From: Amphimedon queenslandica
Taxonomy: Eukaryota > Porifera > Demospongiae > Haplosclerida > Niphatidae
DNA: 64,000 bases
Assembly: GCF_000090795.2 (NCBI RefSeq)
Contig: NW_003546335.1
Coordinates: forward strand, 52,323 to 116,322
Reading direction: 5' to 3'
Shown here: positions 10,682 through 27,235 of the stretch, one piece after another
Position numbering within the stretch: position 1 is the stretch's first letter
Layout of the letters: the number at the start of each line of letters is the position of its first letter
Notes under the pieces: generated by a model
What the model saw: only the letters and a program-made list of their open reading frames with translations
What the model was told of the DNA's origin: nothing
Database searches by the model: none
Program-made: the position numbers and the translations under genes

Positions 10682-11332
10682 ATGAAAATACCAATATTTG
10701 TTATTGTAGCTTTTAGTATAGCTATAACTCTGAGTGGGAACTTGGCAGTTGATGGAAGTGGCCCTATCACTTGGAAAGATTGCTGTAAGAGCAATACTAT
10801 TTAGAAACCTATAATTGTATGGATCTAATTTATACAGCAAATAATGTCAGTGTCATGAAGATTAAAAACATTACCTTTGATCCACCTGGTGACGTCTACC
10901 CTGGACAAGGGTTTTCCCTTAAAGCCACCTTTAAACTAAGTAATAACAAAAGCACTTCATGAATTCTTGGTAATTAATAATTTGTATATTATCTCACTCA
11001 TGCATACACCAATTAAAGAGAAGGAAATCACTGAGGGGAAGGTGAACGTAGATGTACAGTATGGTGTTTTACATTATGCTACTGGTGTGTATGACTTGTG
11101 TGATAAATTCAAAGAAGCAGGTTTGACATGTCCGGTATCAAAAGGTTTGAAGAATGGTGTCTTTCAAGGAAGAGTACCATTTCCAAATGTAAGTCACAAG
11201 CCTCGTACATTTATATTATGATTATCTAATGCTCAATAATTTTAGGGATATTTCAAGTTTACTATTAATGCTACAACATCTGCTGGTGACAAAATTTCAT
11301 GCTTTACTTTTGAACTTAATGACAATATATGA
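10682..11332 (+). CDS. Secreted ML-domain lipid-binding protein, copy 1
   Basis: Four exons (10682-10784, 10838-10939, 11019-11188, 11246-11332) give 153 residues. A signal peptide (MKIPIFVIVAFSIAITLSG) precedes GSGPITWKDC, the usual first beta strand and Cys of ML (MD-2-related lipid recognition) domains as in NPC2, GM2 activator and PG/PI transfer proteins. Further typical blocks are ITFDPPGDVYPGQGFSLKA, the paired Cys in CDKFKEAGLTCPV, VFQGRVPFPN, and GYFKFTINATT. Members bind lipids in a beta-sandwich pocket. The ligand cannot be read from sequence. It is followed 79 bases later by a near-identical paralogue with the same exon lengths. Confidence 0.85.
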
Positions 11333-11411
11333 AAAAATTTTGTGATTTAATGAATATTGTCTATCATGTGATAAAATTTGTATTATCAGCAACAGTGGCT
11401 ATAATAACAAT

Positions 11412-12026
11412 ATGAGGCCTTGGATTCTGGTACTTTACTGTCCAGTATTAATTATTGTGATACTGACTGATTGTGTGGCTCTTGGAAGTGGACCTATCAC
11501 TTGGAAAGACTGCAGTAAGATTTCTAATTATTTTAATGCATAAGTTATCATCCATTTGTGAAGCAAATGATACCAGTGTAATGAAGATTGAGGACATTAC
11601 TTTTAATCCACCTGGTGATGTGGGCCCTGGTGAAGGGTTTTCTCTTAAAGCTTCTTTCTGGCTAAGTTAGTTCACTAGCAATTATCCACAGAGTTTATTG
11701 ACTGAAAATGTAGATGAAGAAATCTCTGATGGAAAAGTAAACGTAGACATACAGTATGGTGTATTGCACTCGTTTTCTGCCTCTTATGATGTGTGTGACA
11801 AATTCAAAGAAGCAGGTTTAACATGTCCAGTATCAAGAGGTATGAATAGTGGTGTCTTTCAAGGAAGAGTACCATTTCCACATGTAAGGCAATGATAATA
11901 TGCTAATGATGATTTTATGCTCATTGATGATATTTTTAGGGATATTTCAAGTTTACTATTAATGCTACAACTTCTGCTGGAAAAGAAATTTCATGCTTTA
12001 CTTTTGAACTTAATGACAATATCTGA
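11412..12026 (+). CDS. Secreted ML-domain lipid-binding protein, copy 2
   Basis: Four exons (11412-11514, 11564-11665, 11714-11883, 11940-12026) have exactly the same lengths (103, 102, 170, 87) and phases as copy 1, giving 153 residues. The mature domain is very similar (GSGPITWKDC, ITFNPPGDVGPGEGFSLKA, GVFQGRVPFPH, and an identical ELNDNI end), while the signal peptide (MRPWILVLYCPVLIIVILTD) is almost wholly different. This is a recent tandem duplication in which the leader diverged faster than the lipid-binding body. N-glycosylation sequons occur in both copies (NAT). Confidence 0.85.
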
Positions 12027-12151
12027 TAGATATCTTTATACCCTAGCTGCCCCCATTGTAACCTCATAGGCTCTATATATTAACTAAAAACATGATTTTA
12101 TCAATGAATAATACATATTATAAGGTGTGTCATCACCCTAAGTATATAGAT

Positions 12152-13619
12152 ATGTTAAATCCCACTCCAAATCTCAGTTTTATTGTCTTTTTCCTTCCAT
12201 TATTCTTTGCATGTTCATATGCCAGTTGGACACAGCAATATGGTGACTCGTCTTCCACTAACTACATAAGCTCCAGCAACCACACTATTGCCTGGAACTA
12301 CACTGCACTTGGTGATGAAGACTCTGCATCCTTCTTTTATGGCTCACCTTCCATGTCAGAGGATGGCGTGGTCTTTATCCCATTTCTAGAAATACCGCAA
12401 TACTGGTTACAGGTAAGGGCCATTGCCCCGGGCGGTAAGGAGATATGGATGGCTAACTGGATAGGAGAGGATGAATCATGCAGCGTTGTTGATCTCTCAA
12501 ACACTCTCTACAGCTCAGAACACAAACTGGTCATTGTCTCATGGCACTGTACTGCTGGAGGGGCTTATCATGAAAAGGCTGGGGAGGTTGTTGCATTGAA
12601 TGCTACCAATGGATCACTGGTGTGGCGCTCGCAAAAACTAAAGCTTCTCGACTCGGCATCAATTTCAATGAGTAAAAAGATGGTCTATGTCGTAAGTGGG
12701 TATGATTGCGGGAGAGATAATCCAGTTCAATCGCTAGATGATCAGCAAGCAAAACAAAGGCCTCATAAAAATGATAGCATAATTGCTGCTATTGATATTT
12801 CAACAGGAAAGCTCAAATGGACACAATCCCTTGAGCATAGTGGCTGCGATGGCCAATTGAAAATTTCTTATTTGCCGAATGATTCAGTTTTGCTACTCAT
12901 TCCTTACAATCTTCCATACGGTCCATACCTAGCTGGTAGTTTACTAGGAGTCAGTTGTCTTGAAGATGAAGGGTCAGTCAACTGCTCATCAATTTGGCAA
13001 GAAAATCTTCGCTTGTCATACGAAGCCAAATTTGCTTTCACGGTCAATGGGAGCTTTGCCTATGGTAGCTATGGGTTCGCTGGTAATCCTGACTTGATAT
13101 TTGGGTTGAATACGAAGACTGGGAAATTGGAGTTTAGCAATCATGGCTATTGTGATGAAGGAGCATATCCCAGCGGACCATCAGTTGATGCATCTGGTAT
13201 TGCTTATTACAAGTAAGTGTGCATACTATGATATAATGTCCATTGTAGTAAAATGATGTTAATTATATTACAATAGCTGTGGAAATCGTGTCTTTTCAGT
13301 CAATACAAAGGGCAAGTTAATCTGGAAAAGTAAACAACTTAGTGAGAAGGGGTACACTTTTGAAACTCTCTTCAAGCAAAGCCCTTCTCTCCATATCGAT
13401 GAGAACTTGGTTGTATCTTCAGACTCTGATGGAGAGTTCATCTATATATTGTCAATGAAAGATGGTAGCTTGAAGAGCTCCTTTAATACTACTCTCTTGC
13501 TTAGTAACAGTGTCATTACAGAGCCTCCAATACTTTATGGTGACAACGTTTGCATTATCAAAGCTACAAAATATGTTGACTATTTTCTTTTTAGCTTACC
13601 TTTAATTTCTGAAGATTGA
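12152..13619 (+). CDS. Secreted PQQ-like beta-propeller protein
   Basis: Two exons (12152-13212, 13277-13619) give 467 residues. An ATG 20 codons upstream (12092) is in frame, but the later Met puts the hydrophobic leader (LSFIVFFLPLFFACSYA) at the N-terminus. Repeated blades of the PQQ/WD-like type are visible: EVVALNATNGSLVW, AIDISTGKLKW, IFGLNTKTGKLEF, VFSVNTKGKLIW and IYILSMKDGSLKS. No dehydrogenase catalytic domain is apparent, so this is a propeller of unknown ligand rather than a quinoprotein enzyme. There are many N-glycosylation sequons. Such repeats are commonest in bacteria, but the intron and eukaryotic leader show it is a resident animal gene. Confidence 0.75.
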
Positions 13620-13977
13620 AAAATAAAATAGTTTGCTGCCCAGTAATTTTTATATCTGATTGCTACGGTTATATTGTGAATCTATCTATTTGAAAATTAA
13701 TTTATGCCGATACGGCTCAAAATTGATATGCTAATTTTTAATAATTAATTTCTAAACAGAGGGGGGGTCACCTCGACCTTGTGTAAACATGTCATGTGAG
13801 TCCACCATTTAGTCTGTTTCTATCTGATTATGCTTAGGCAGGATATTAACGTTTTAGTATTAAAAAAAAATTAATTTTAACATAGAACATGACTACAAAA
13901 TGTCTCCTAATACTACTAACAATCATAATGATGATTTCACTCACACACACTTAAAATTATTTCGTATAATTCTCAAG
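13620..13977. other. Tail-to-tail spacer
   Basis: A spacer between the converging PQQ-like gene and ABI. It is AT-rich with AATAAA-like stretches near 13620, and nothing else was recognised. Confidence 0.6.
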
Positions 13978-18798
<4,821 letters not shown>

Positions 18799-19078
18799 TT
18801 TGCACAACTCCGGAAATTATCAAATTAAAGTTGGTGGGCGTGGTATTAGGACAAAGTAGCTAGGCGGGACCAAAAATAATTAATGAGTCAACCTGACAAG
18901 AGTACATAACCTCATGATTACTCTAATAGTTATGATAGTCTGCACCTTAAACTTTAGTGACTTCATGGGTCAATAACATGCATTAACATTTGCCATTACT
19001 TTACATGCTACTTCAAGACAAAACTACCCTAGAAAGGTCACTGCTTGCCCTGATTCTCATAATAATAATAATAATAAC

Positions 19079-19130
<52 letters not shown>

Positions 19131-19270
19131 GATAATAATAATGATGATAATAATACATGTATTTAAAATGATTGATATAAGTTAAAATTGATGCCTATAT
19201 ATATAATCACTGCTGGAAATAAAAATAATTACAATAATAGTACAGTAGCAATTGTAGGATATATCATGTA
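18799..19270. other. ABI upstream region and TAA microsatellite
   Basis: This spacer holds the ABI 5' flank and the 3' end of SLC25A11. A (TAA/ATA)n tract of about 100 bases lies at 19058-19165. No ORF was recognised. Confidence 0.65.
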
Positions 19271-21650
19271 CTAATTTTGCTGCTGCTTCATGAGATTGGT
19301 ATAATACAGTATCTTGAGTCTTTCCCAAAATATAAATATCAGTACAGTGTGTGGGCCCAGTCGAGCATAATATGGAGTGAATCCTTTCCACAGGCTAAAG
19401 ATTCCTTCATTACGGACCAATTTAACAACAACATCAAGAACACCTTTGTATTCAGGTACACCATTAACATACTTCATATTTTGTATTCTAATCAAAGATA
19501 ATTGAATATTTTTTAAAATTATGATTTCTTTACCTCGTTTTAGTGATGTCTACTGGGAGCGAAGTAGCTGTCGTAACTAATCCACTTATCATGCTAGCAA
19601 CAAAATGACACTTGATGTTATCACCGAAATAAGCTAAAAAAGACAAGCAAATATAAAAACCATGACCTCCACACTTTTTACGCCGCATACTTACATGTTG
19701 AAAGGAGAAACTGTTTTGCCTGCGAATATGTGGCCAATTGAGCTGCATTGACTACCATAGCACGCATTACAGTTGGAGCACAGCCCTATGTAAACAACAA
19801 GAGTATAATTCAATACTTCTCATGCATTTTTCATGAGATCCTCCCAATAATGCTGATATTAACTGATTCACATACCCTCCAGAGTGTTCTTATTCCTTCC
19901 TCTCGGCTAATCCTGTAAATTGCATTTAATGCATTGCTATATCCTCTTCTCTCTCCAACAGGCAGTCTATAAAGAGTGTCATAATAATGAATCAGGCAAT
20001 CAAGTGTTAGTATCACACCTTCCATCCAGTGTCATTCGAACGAGTGCAACTTCAGTTGGATTGCCAATAATAGCAGCAGAGCCGCCAGCAGTCATGCCTA
20101 TTAAAATAACAGATAGAGCTGAATTATAAGATGGTCAAGAATTTTGCTATAATTATAATAAAAAAGTAATTGCACTATAAATCTATTACTTGAGAGTAGC
20201 TATACAAAGCTGCATTTATAGTGAAGCATAATAGTAAAGTTTACTATGCTTCACATTACAATGGCTTCAGAACCCACTCTCTATCTCTCTCATGATCACT
20301 CACTCACCTAACAATAACTTTTGCAGTATTCCTGGTGGTGTACCATCAGAACTACATGTATAATAAAAAAGAGCATGTGAGATCAATTAAAATTGTTACA
20401 CCACAAATAAGAGATAACACAGGAAGCATGATATACTTATAAAGTCATCTATCCAGGGTAAACATAAAACAGGACAGGAAGAACATGTAGCATGATTAAT
20501 ATAATAGAGGTCAGAGAAATGATATATATAGCTTGACAGTATACACAGAAAAGCACATGACATGAAATATATGATTTCATGAATTCCATGTTTGGCAATG
20601 GCAGTCATAGTGTGTAGATTATAATGAAAGTAATAGTAGGATTATACATGTAGTGTACTGGATAATACTTGTACTACATTGGCATGGTATAAAGTACAGC
20701 ATGGTATAAAGTACAGCATAGTATTAATTTTGTGCTAAATTCGTTTAAAGGATTTGAAGTCATTGAGTTTTGCATAGAAATATCTACAAAGTATGATCGC
20801 ACATAAACAATTGGCATAAAAATATAATAACTGAGCTCAACAAAATACTTAATGCCAACTAAGTCGAGCTAACAAAGCATTGAATTTGGCAACACAACAC
20901 TTAATTAGCAATGTTGCCATTCCAACCAATTATTATTCAATACTAATATAAAACTGACTACAATTCAACGGTGTAAGTTGCAATGAGCTAACCTTGTAAA
21001 CTTGTCAAAAAGTGCTTGATATATTCCTAGTCTGCATGTACTGTATGAAGCTTGTCTTAAAATTCCAGCAGATAACCTGATTTAATTTGAGTTATCATAG
21101 TCACAGCAGCCACAAAATAAACTGTATACTTACCCATTGTACAGTCCAAATATTCCTTCATTCCTTAGAACTCTTGAGACAGCATGCAACGAAGTTTTAT
21201 GGTCACGTATTTTACCACCTTCACCTGTAAAGTATCGACAATTATTATTAATACCACTTAACACGAAAAGGAGCAAGTGAAACAAACACCTTATGAATGG
21301 CAACATAAGCACAGGTTGCTATGGTAAATTTTTGAGAAGCATTCTAGATTCAATATTCCTTAACTATATGTACAGTCTGGTTTATAATAATACTCACCAC
21401 TAATCTGCATCCTGTTCTTGAGAAGATCCAGTGGTTGAGTAAAGAATACAGCACCAACACTATAATAACAATAAAGCATACCCAGACTGTAGTAATTGTT
21501 CATTATGGATTACCCTGCCATTCCTCCGAGTACAAAGTTAACTTGCTTAGGAATAGCTCCGGGAGGGGGGACAAGGGCCCGCATCTGCAGAGGAGCCTGC
21601 ACTGGTTGGTTGTTAACCTCAGAGGACATTGTAGTTGCTGTTACAGACAT
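19271..21650 (-). CDS. SLC25A11: Mitochondrial 2-oxoglutarate/malate carrier
   Basis: Ten exons give 331 residues (5' to 3': 21514-21650, 21398-21459, 21134-21224, 20993-21076, 20308-20351, 20019-20097, 19876-19966, 19695-19785, 19534-19633, 19271-19487). It exchanges 2-oxoglutarate for malate across the inner membrane in the malate-aspartate shuttle. Three repeats of about 100 residues carry the carrier signature: QPLDLLKNRM, NPTEVALVRM and LPVDITKTR, each followed by the EG-type second half (NEGIFGLYNG, EEGIRTLWRG, NEGIFSLWKG). The stretches RRGYSNALNAIYRI and GFTPYYARLGPHTV are specific to the oxoglutarate carrier. Two ATGs seven codons apart could each serve as start; the first (21650) is used here. 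Confidence 0.95.
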
Positions 21651-22970
21651 AGGTTATCGAAGCTAGGTGTATCTATTCTTCGATCTATTCTCTCTTGCAG
21701 CTTTTATTATTTTTAAAGGTCACTAGTAGAGCATATTAACTCTCGTATTAACTAGAGAGATCATGAAGCGTGGAGACATATCCGGTCAAAAAAGGCGTTA
21801 TGGGGGTGTGCGTTGTCATGTGACGGTAGGGAGGAGTGGCTCGCAATAACGAGCATCTTCTGCATGCTCAAACTGATCAGGAATAAAACTTTAAGTCTAA
21901 AAAATGATGAAAATTATTGTTGCATTTTATATTTTTGTTTTGAAGGTCACTGAAGGCATGGACTGGACTCACCAGTGGTATTTAGCACCAGCACTTACAC
22001 TACACTTTACTGTGTACCACTTTGTAGTATTACTGGCTATGCTCCTTGCAGATGTATAAAGGAGAATTATATTAACATCTGTCATAAATACAGTACCTGA
22101 ACAGGTAATCTGAGATATTCAGTACCACAGGATTTTGGCATATAGTGCTCATACGGGGTCTTATCAGTGGTAAAGTTTCTCCGAAATTTGACAGTATTTT
22201 GCCAAAAATGATTAGGAGAAAATTTTAAATTTTTATAATTTTTTCCCAATCCACATACATGTTCTTATGTTGTGTAGCAAGTTTGAGCTAATTCTAATCA
22301 AAATTGATTTTTTAAGAATTTTAAAAATAAAGCAAAAAATTGGGCAAAATGGTTATTGGCCAAAAATGACTGCAAGAGAATTCTCCATTTTCTGATACAT
22401 GTACATGTTATGTTGTGTGTCTTATTTCCTGATACTGTTGTACATGTATTGTTGTGCTTAATGCATGTAATAAATATCATTATAGTACAACCCACAATAG
22501 ACTTTTACTATTGCATGCTTTATAAAGGCAGAATGTAGTCCTTAAAGATTGGATGTGTTATCGAAGACCCCTATAGCTACATAATTTAAGATTAGTACAT
22601 GCACACACATTAAGTGTATATACTCAGACTAATATTCATTAATTCTCTTTTTCCAATAGCCTTTGTTATCACTAGAGGAGAATTTTGAACCTTTGCTTGA
22701 CCTGGAAGATGATGCTTCTCTTTCCTCTGGTTATATTTCTCTCTTCATGTAGCCTTTAATTTGTATTATTTTGTTATAATGAATGATATAATTGAGCTTG
22801 AGGCTGATTATTTTATTTTTATTTTTGCTAGGCAATACAAACACATGTTTTTATGTTGTGTAGAAAGTTTGAGTGGATTCCCATCAAAATTTGAATTGAT
22901 TTTAAATGTTGTAAAAAGTACTACACCTACATCACTTAATTAGTACACCTTAAAATTTATTTTTCCTCTG
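21651..22970. other. Start of an 8-kb region without recognisable protein genes
   Basis: It holds the SLC25A11 5' flank, a repeat-family-A block at 22140-22420 and a shorter fragment at 22830-22920. I see no spliced gene in it: ORFs are short, AT-driven and lack family features. Confidence 0.55.
22140..22420. repeat. Repeat family A copy outside a known intron
   Basis: Reverse orientation relative to the sestrin array: it reads AAAAATGA(T/C)T, TTTTATAATTTTT, GTTCTTATGTTGTGTAGCAA and GTTTGAGCTAATTCTAATCA. Two partial units are visible. Confidence 0.75.
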
Positions 22971-23140
22971 ATTGGGCAATACCTGAGGTCAGTGGTGCAA
23001 TAGCTAGTCTCCACGTGGTGTAACCTTTTCATGACCAATCAGATTCATCCACACAGGGCTCTTCCCGCCAAAACCCAGTGGCTATATAGGGAGCCACACT
23101 TCCTCTTCTACTCATTTCTGACGTTTCTTTGGGCGGGAAA
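22971..23140 (+). promoter_or_regulatory. Candidate promoter with CCAAT, E2F-like and TATA-like boxes
   Basis: In order: ATTGG at 22971-22975 (CCAAT on the other strand), CCACGTGG at 23011-23018, CCAAT at 23035-23039, TTCCCGCC at 23062-23069 (E2F-like), CTATATAG at 23082-23089 (TATA-like) and GGCGGGAAA at 23132-23140. This ordered set is what polymerase II promoters of cell-cycle genes look like, but no clear protein follows. Transcription rightward is inferred. Confidence 0.45.
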
Positions 23141-23162
23141 GGAAGGACTCTCTCTGCTACAG

Positions 23163-23600
23163 TTAGTCATGGCCACATGGCTTGCTTCTGTCTTCTTTCC
23201 TTCTTATTTCAGCAATTCCTCCATTGATATCTCCCTTTCTTTTTTCCTTACAGGTTATTAGCAGTGGCCAGCTCCTTCAGTCTTTCTGTAAAAGGTTATG
23301 GTGGGTTGTGACCTCTTTCTTCAATGGCTGCTATGGTTAGTCATGGCCACAGCCTCTCTCCTTCCTCTCTCTCTCTCTCCTCTCTTTCAACCACATGATT
23401 TCCTTATTTTATATCTTTCTTTTTTATACAGGTTAACAGCAGTTAGTTTTTAGTCCCTGCCTTTTCTAAAGGTCACAGGAGATTATGACCTCTTTCTGCT
23501 GTGGTTAGTAGCCTCTCTTTCTCCCTCCTCATTTGCTTCTAGCTCATTTTAATTCTCATTATTATTTTTACTCATTTTTTCCCATACAGGTTAGCAGTCT
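23163..23600. repeat. Three diverged tandem units of about 170 bp
   Basis: GTTAGTCATGGCCACA recurs at 23163 and 23336, and a weaker GTTAGTAGCC at 23504. Each unit carries a pyrimidine tract and an ACAG/GTTA junction (TTACAGGTTATTAGCAG, TATACAGGTTAACAGCAG, CATACAGGTTAGCAGT) and a GACCTCTTTCT block. No significant ORF spans the units. Confidence 0.65.
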
Positions 23601-24289
23601 CAGGCTAACGCCCAGCCACAAACTTACCTGATGTTTGAGTTTCCCGCCATTTTTTGAAGCCACGCCCACAAATGGAATAAATGGGCCAGATACATCTAAC
23701 GAGAAAGATTCGACAAGTGAAGAGGAAACAAGTGAGGATTTGCCTTTGATGCATCTTGAGACACTTGTCTGCATAGCCTCTTGTTTAGTTGTTTTTATAG
23801 TGTATTGTAGCTACTGTTCTTTAGTGTGTATCATGTACTCTGTGTATATTGTACTGCATATGTTAACTTGCTCTTATTTCATTTCAGGAGCTGTAATTGT
23901 CAAGTTGGATTAAGAAGTCCTTTATTATCGTGAAACTGGATGTCTGTCTTGGACTGGTAGCATGTCATGGATTGATGGGGTCGTTGGTATGGATTCTCAT
24001 GGATCAATCAGCAAGGCTGCAAGTCAATAGTTGTACTGCTAGCTGGGCTGGCCGACCAGACCTGGCTAGTAACGCACTCATACAATCCTTGCATGTCATT
24101 ATATGTATGTCCCCATGTGCATGCGTATAATACCATTAGGGAGGGGCCGGTTACACGAAACATCACGCGTATGTATTAATGTAAAGAACCCTGTAGTGTA
24201 GGTACATTCCCTGTTATTACCGACTGGCCTGATACGCTTGTATAGCTTGTCCTGTCATACACTAGGAAATGTGTGTTTAGTAATATCTG
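23601..24289. other. Unassigned stretch
   Basis: Moderate GC content for this window, short ORFs only, no family features. It may belong to a non-coding transcript starting at the candidate promoter near 23.1 kb. Confidence 0.4.
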
Positions 24290-24435
24290 TTGACCTTGTG
24301 AGCAAGATGCTGTCAAGAATGGAAAGCTGGGTGTTGCAGTAACGCATTAGTGGGGGGTTGTACCCACCCTCCATTAGTGTCTACTGTAATGACCAGCTTT
24401 CCATTCTTGGCAGCATCTTATGCTCACAAGGTCAA
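24290..24435. other. Long hairpin (imperfect inverted repeat), 146 nt
   Basis: The left arm 24290-24330 (TTGACCTTGTGAGCA...AGCTGG) is complementary to the right arm 24393-24435 over 41 pairs, with one two-base bulge and one G-U wobble. Inner sequence pairs further in short blocks (CAGTA, GGGT). There are no terminal target-site repeats I can recognise. It is compatible with a microRNA-like precursor or a small foldback element. Confidence 0.7.
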
Positions 24436-24639
24436 ACTACCAAATGTTACTGGAGACATGTTGCCTGGTGTGTGCGAGATGTAGGACTTATTCATGTATT
24501 GCTAATCTAGTGTATGTATGTGTGTGTCAGGTCAGTCAACAGTTAGTCAAAACTGACTGCTGTTTGCAGCGTTCAAGAGAGGTCAGGTAGCTGCCAAAAT
24601 ACAGCATGCCTTCTTGTCGCTGTAGGTAATAATGGTAAT

Positions 24640-27235
24640 ATTTTTAAATGAAGATAATAGCCTTTCATTGTCTACCATTGATCTTCTCCAGGATTACTCA
24701 GGGTCAGATATCTTTTCTCCTCTTTCCTTTCTGTCTTTTCTTCGTTCCTCTTTTCTTAATTCTCCTTTTATTTCTAATACTCTAATGCTACCTTTCCTTA
24801 AATTGAGTGAGAGAGGAGTGACAGTGAGAGAAAGAGGGTTGAAACTTAGCTAAAATTAATTTTACAAAAGAGAGAGAGAGAGGGAAAAAGTTTGGCAGAA
24901 TACTTTATTATGGGGAGGGATTACTTGTGAACTTGTAGCAGATTTACAATCACATGATGGCTCACAATAATGGGACATGGACTGGCCTTCCTTCAATCCA
25001 TTTCATTTATATTACTAAGCTTCTTCTGGCTTTCCTTTGACCATCGTTTGGATGCTACACTCATTTTTGCAGTTAACAAGGTGGGCACAAATGAAGACTA
25101 CACAAGGCCCTATGGAGAGGATTTTGGAGAGCAGAAAGCAACTAAAATTAGTGATACAGTCATCACTCATCATTCAAAATCTAATGGAATCAGCTCTTTT
25201 GAGAGAAAGGGATGCTTTTTTAGAGGGAAAGAGAGTATTGGGATCAGACTAAAATTCAAAAATTTAAAATTAAGAAATAATTACTCCTCATAATGCATCA
25301 TTATGACTAACAGTAAATGAAAAACTAAAAGCCTAATTTATAGCATATTAAACAGGACTCAAAATTTAAAGTAAAAAGAAAAGATTAATATGAAACTTTG
25401 GAAATATTTTGTGCATTGAGCATAAATGAAGCAGATGAGCATCCTCAAAAAACCACTATACAGTACTGTACAATGAATCTAGGGAGAGCTGATAAGCAGT
25501 AACTAATTTTTGAGAGAGAGAGTTCTTTTTAGAGAGAAAGAGATTCTTTTTATATAGAGAAAAGAGATTCTTTTTGGGCGAGAAAGAGAGAGGGTATTGT
25601 AACAAACTAGATATAATTGTAGATAATTTGTAGTACTTAATTGTAATGTAACTAAAACTCAGCCTTTAATTTAAACTAAAACTCAGCTTTTTATATAATC
25701 TAAAATTATAAAACAAAGCTTTTAATTAACTGTCAATATGTGTGATGAGTGATATGTGTTGCATGAGTGATGAGAATAGCAATACCCAATTGGCCCACTA
25801 GGATATTGAAGCCTGACAAAAAATTCGAAGTAGAATGTAAAAATAACATGAAACTTGGAAATATTTTTTTGCATTGAGCATAAATGGAGCAGATGAGCAT
25901 CCTCCATTTAATTTCAAGACATATGAGCCTTTAAAATATTAAGGAGGGAAACATGGTCACATTGGTTGTGATAACATTGGATCTAGGGAGAGCTGATTAG
26001 CAGTGTCTAGTACAATTATCAGGCATGGCTCCTGTTTTCTTGCTATTCATTGTTTGTTTATCTGTAGCTGATTGGCAGCAGATGCTTCTCTTCTTTCAAT
26101 ACGAAGTGTTCCAGTGTTCCAGTAAAGTGTTCCAGTGTTTCAGTATGAAGTGTTCCAGTGTTCCACTATGAAATGTTCCAGTGTTCCAGTATGAAGGAGC
26201 GTGCTTGAAAATGAACATCATCGTTTACAATCTACAGCTTCTTTTGAGAGAAAGAGAAGTTCTTTTTTAGAGAGAAAGAGATCCTCCTTTAGAGAGAAAG
26301 AGAGAGGTATTGTAACAAAATAGACGTAAAATATAATTAATTTGAAGTACTTGTAATGAGCCTGTATATGCATTATACATGTAACTAAAACTCAGCTTTA
26401 ATTTAATAACCACAATGATTAAATCTATTAAGAATATCTGCATGAAACTATCAGCAGTCAATGGAATGCCTTCAATGTATTGAGACAGAGAGTTAAACTG
26501 AGAGATTTGTGTGATTGCTTATCATCAATTTTTGAGAGAGAAAGAGAGGGAGGGGGAGGCTTGGCAGAAGATTTCAACTTCTTTTGCACATCATTATCTT
26601 TATGGAAGTATTGTTCACCATCTTGCATAAAATAATTCAGTCCTTCACTTCATGTCCTTGTCCTGAGAGCTTGTCAAGAACATTTGGATTACCAGTTCTA
26701 CACTACAATCAACCAATTCTCCATCTAATTGCTGATTCTGTAGCTTACAACACTCTTCAATCGATTAATTCTTCATCTAATTGCTGATTCCGTAGCTCTA
26801 CAATCTGTCTACTTTATCAGCTATACACTACAACATTCTTCAATCATTTCTTCGAGTAATTCTCCAGGCTACCTGCTCTAACAATCAGTTCTTTTAACAA
26901 GAGAATAAAAAGCTACCGAATCATGAACTAAACTATTCTTCTCCTCCTCCTTTTCTATCTTTCCTTTATTCCTCTTTTCTTAATTCCCTTCTTCCCTTCT
27001 TATTTCTAATACTCCAATGCTACCTTTCCTCTTAAATAGTTTGTACTTGTACTCATAATTAATAATAGTACATGTAATTAAAATACTATAATTAATAAAT
27101 AAGTACATGTAATTAACTAATGATGGTACATGTACACTTAAATAATTAAATAGTACAGTACATGTACAATTAAATAGTCTAGTACATGTACTTCAATATA
27201 ATTATATTGCTGCTTCCTTCCTCTAGCTATAGCTC
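24640..27235. repeat. Diverged internal duplications, no protein gene seen
   Basis: Blocks recur in order. 25388-25705 resembles 25845-26410: CATTGAGCATAAATG, GCAGATGAGCATCCTC, ATCTAGGGAGAGCTGAT and GTAACTAAAACTCAGC occur in both. 24715-24800 resembles 26938-27035 (CTTTTCTTAATTC, TTATTTCTAATACT). GAGA-rich tracts punctuate both. The ORFs in this stretch are low-complexity. Confidence 0.6.
26103..26195. repeat. Short minisatellite of GTGTTCCA units
   Basis: About four copies of a unit built on AAGTGTTCCAGTGTTCCAGT with AGTATGAA spacers. Confidence 0.75.

Noticed and set aside
12092-12151. Upstream ATG for the PQQ-like gene
   Set aside because: It would bury the signal peptide behind 20 polar residues. 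The ATG at 12152 places the leader correctly.
23031-24130. Several 60-90 residue ORFs in the gap region
   Set aside because: They start at non-ATG codons or overlap pyrimidine repeats, contain no recognisable domain, and do not link by consistent splice phases.
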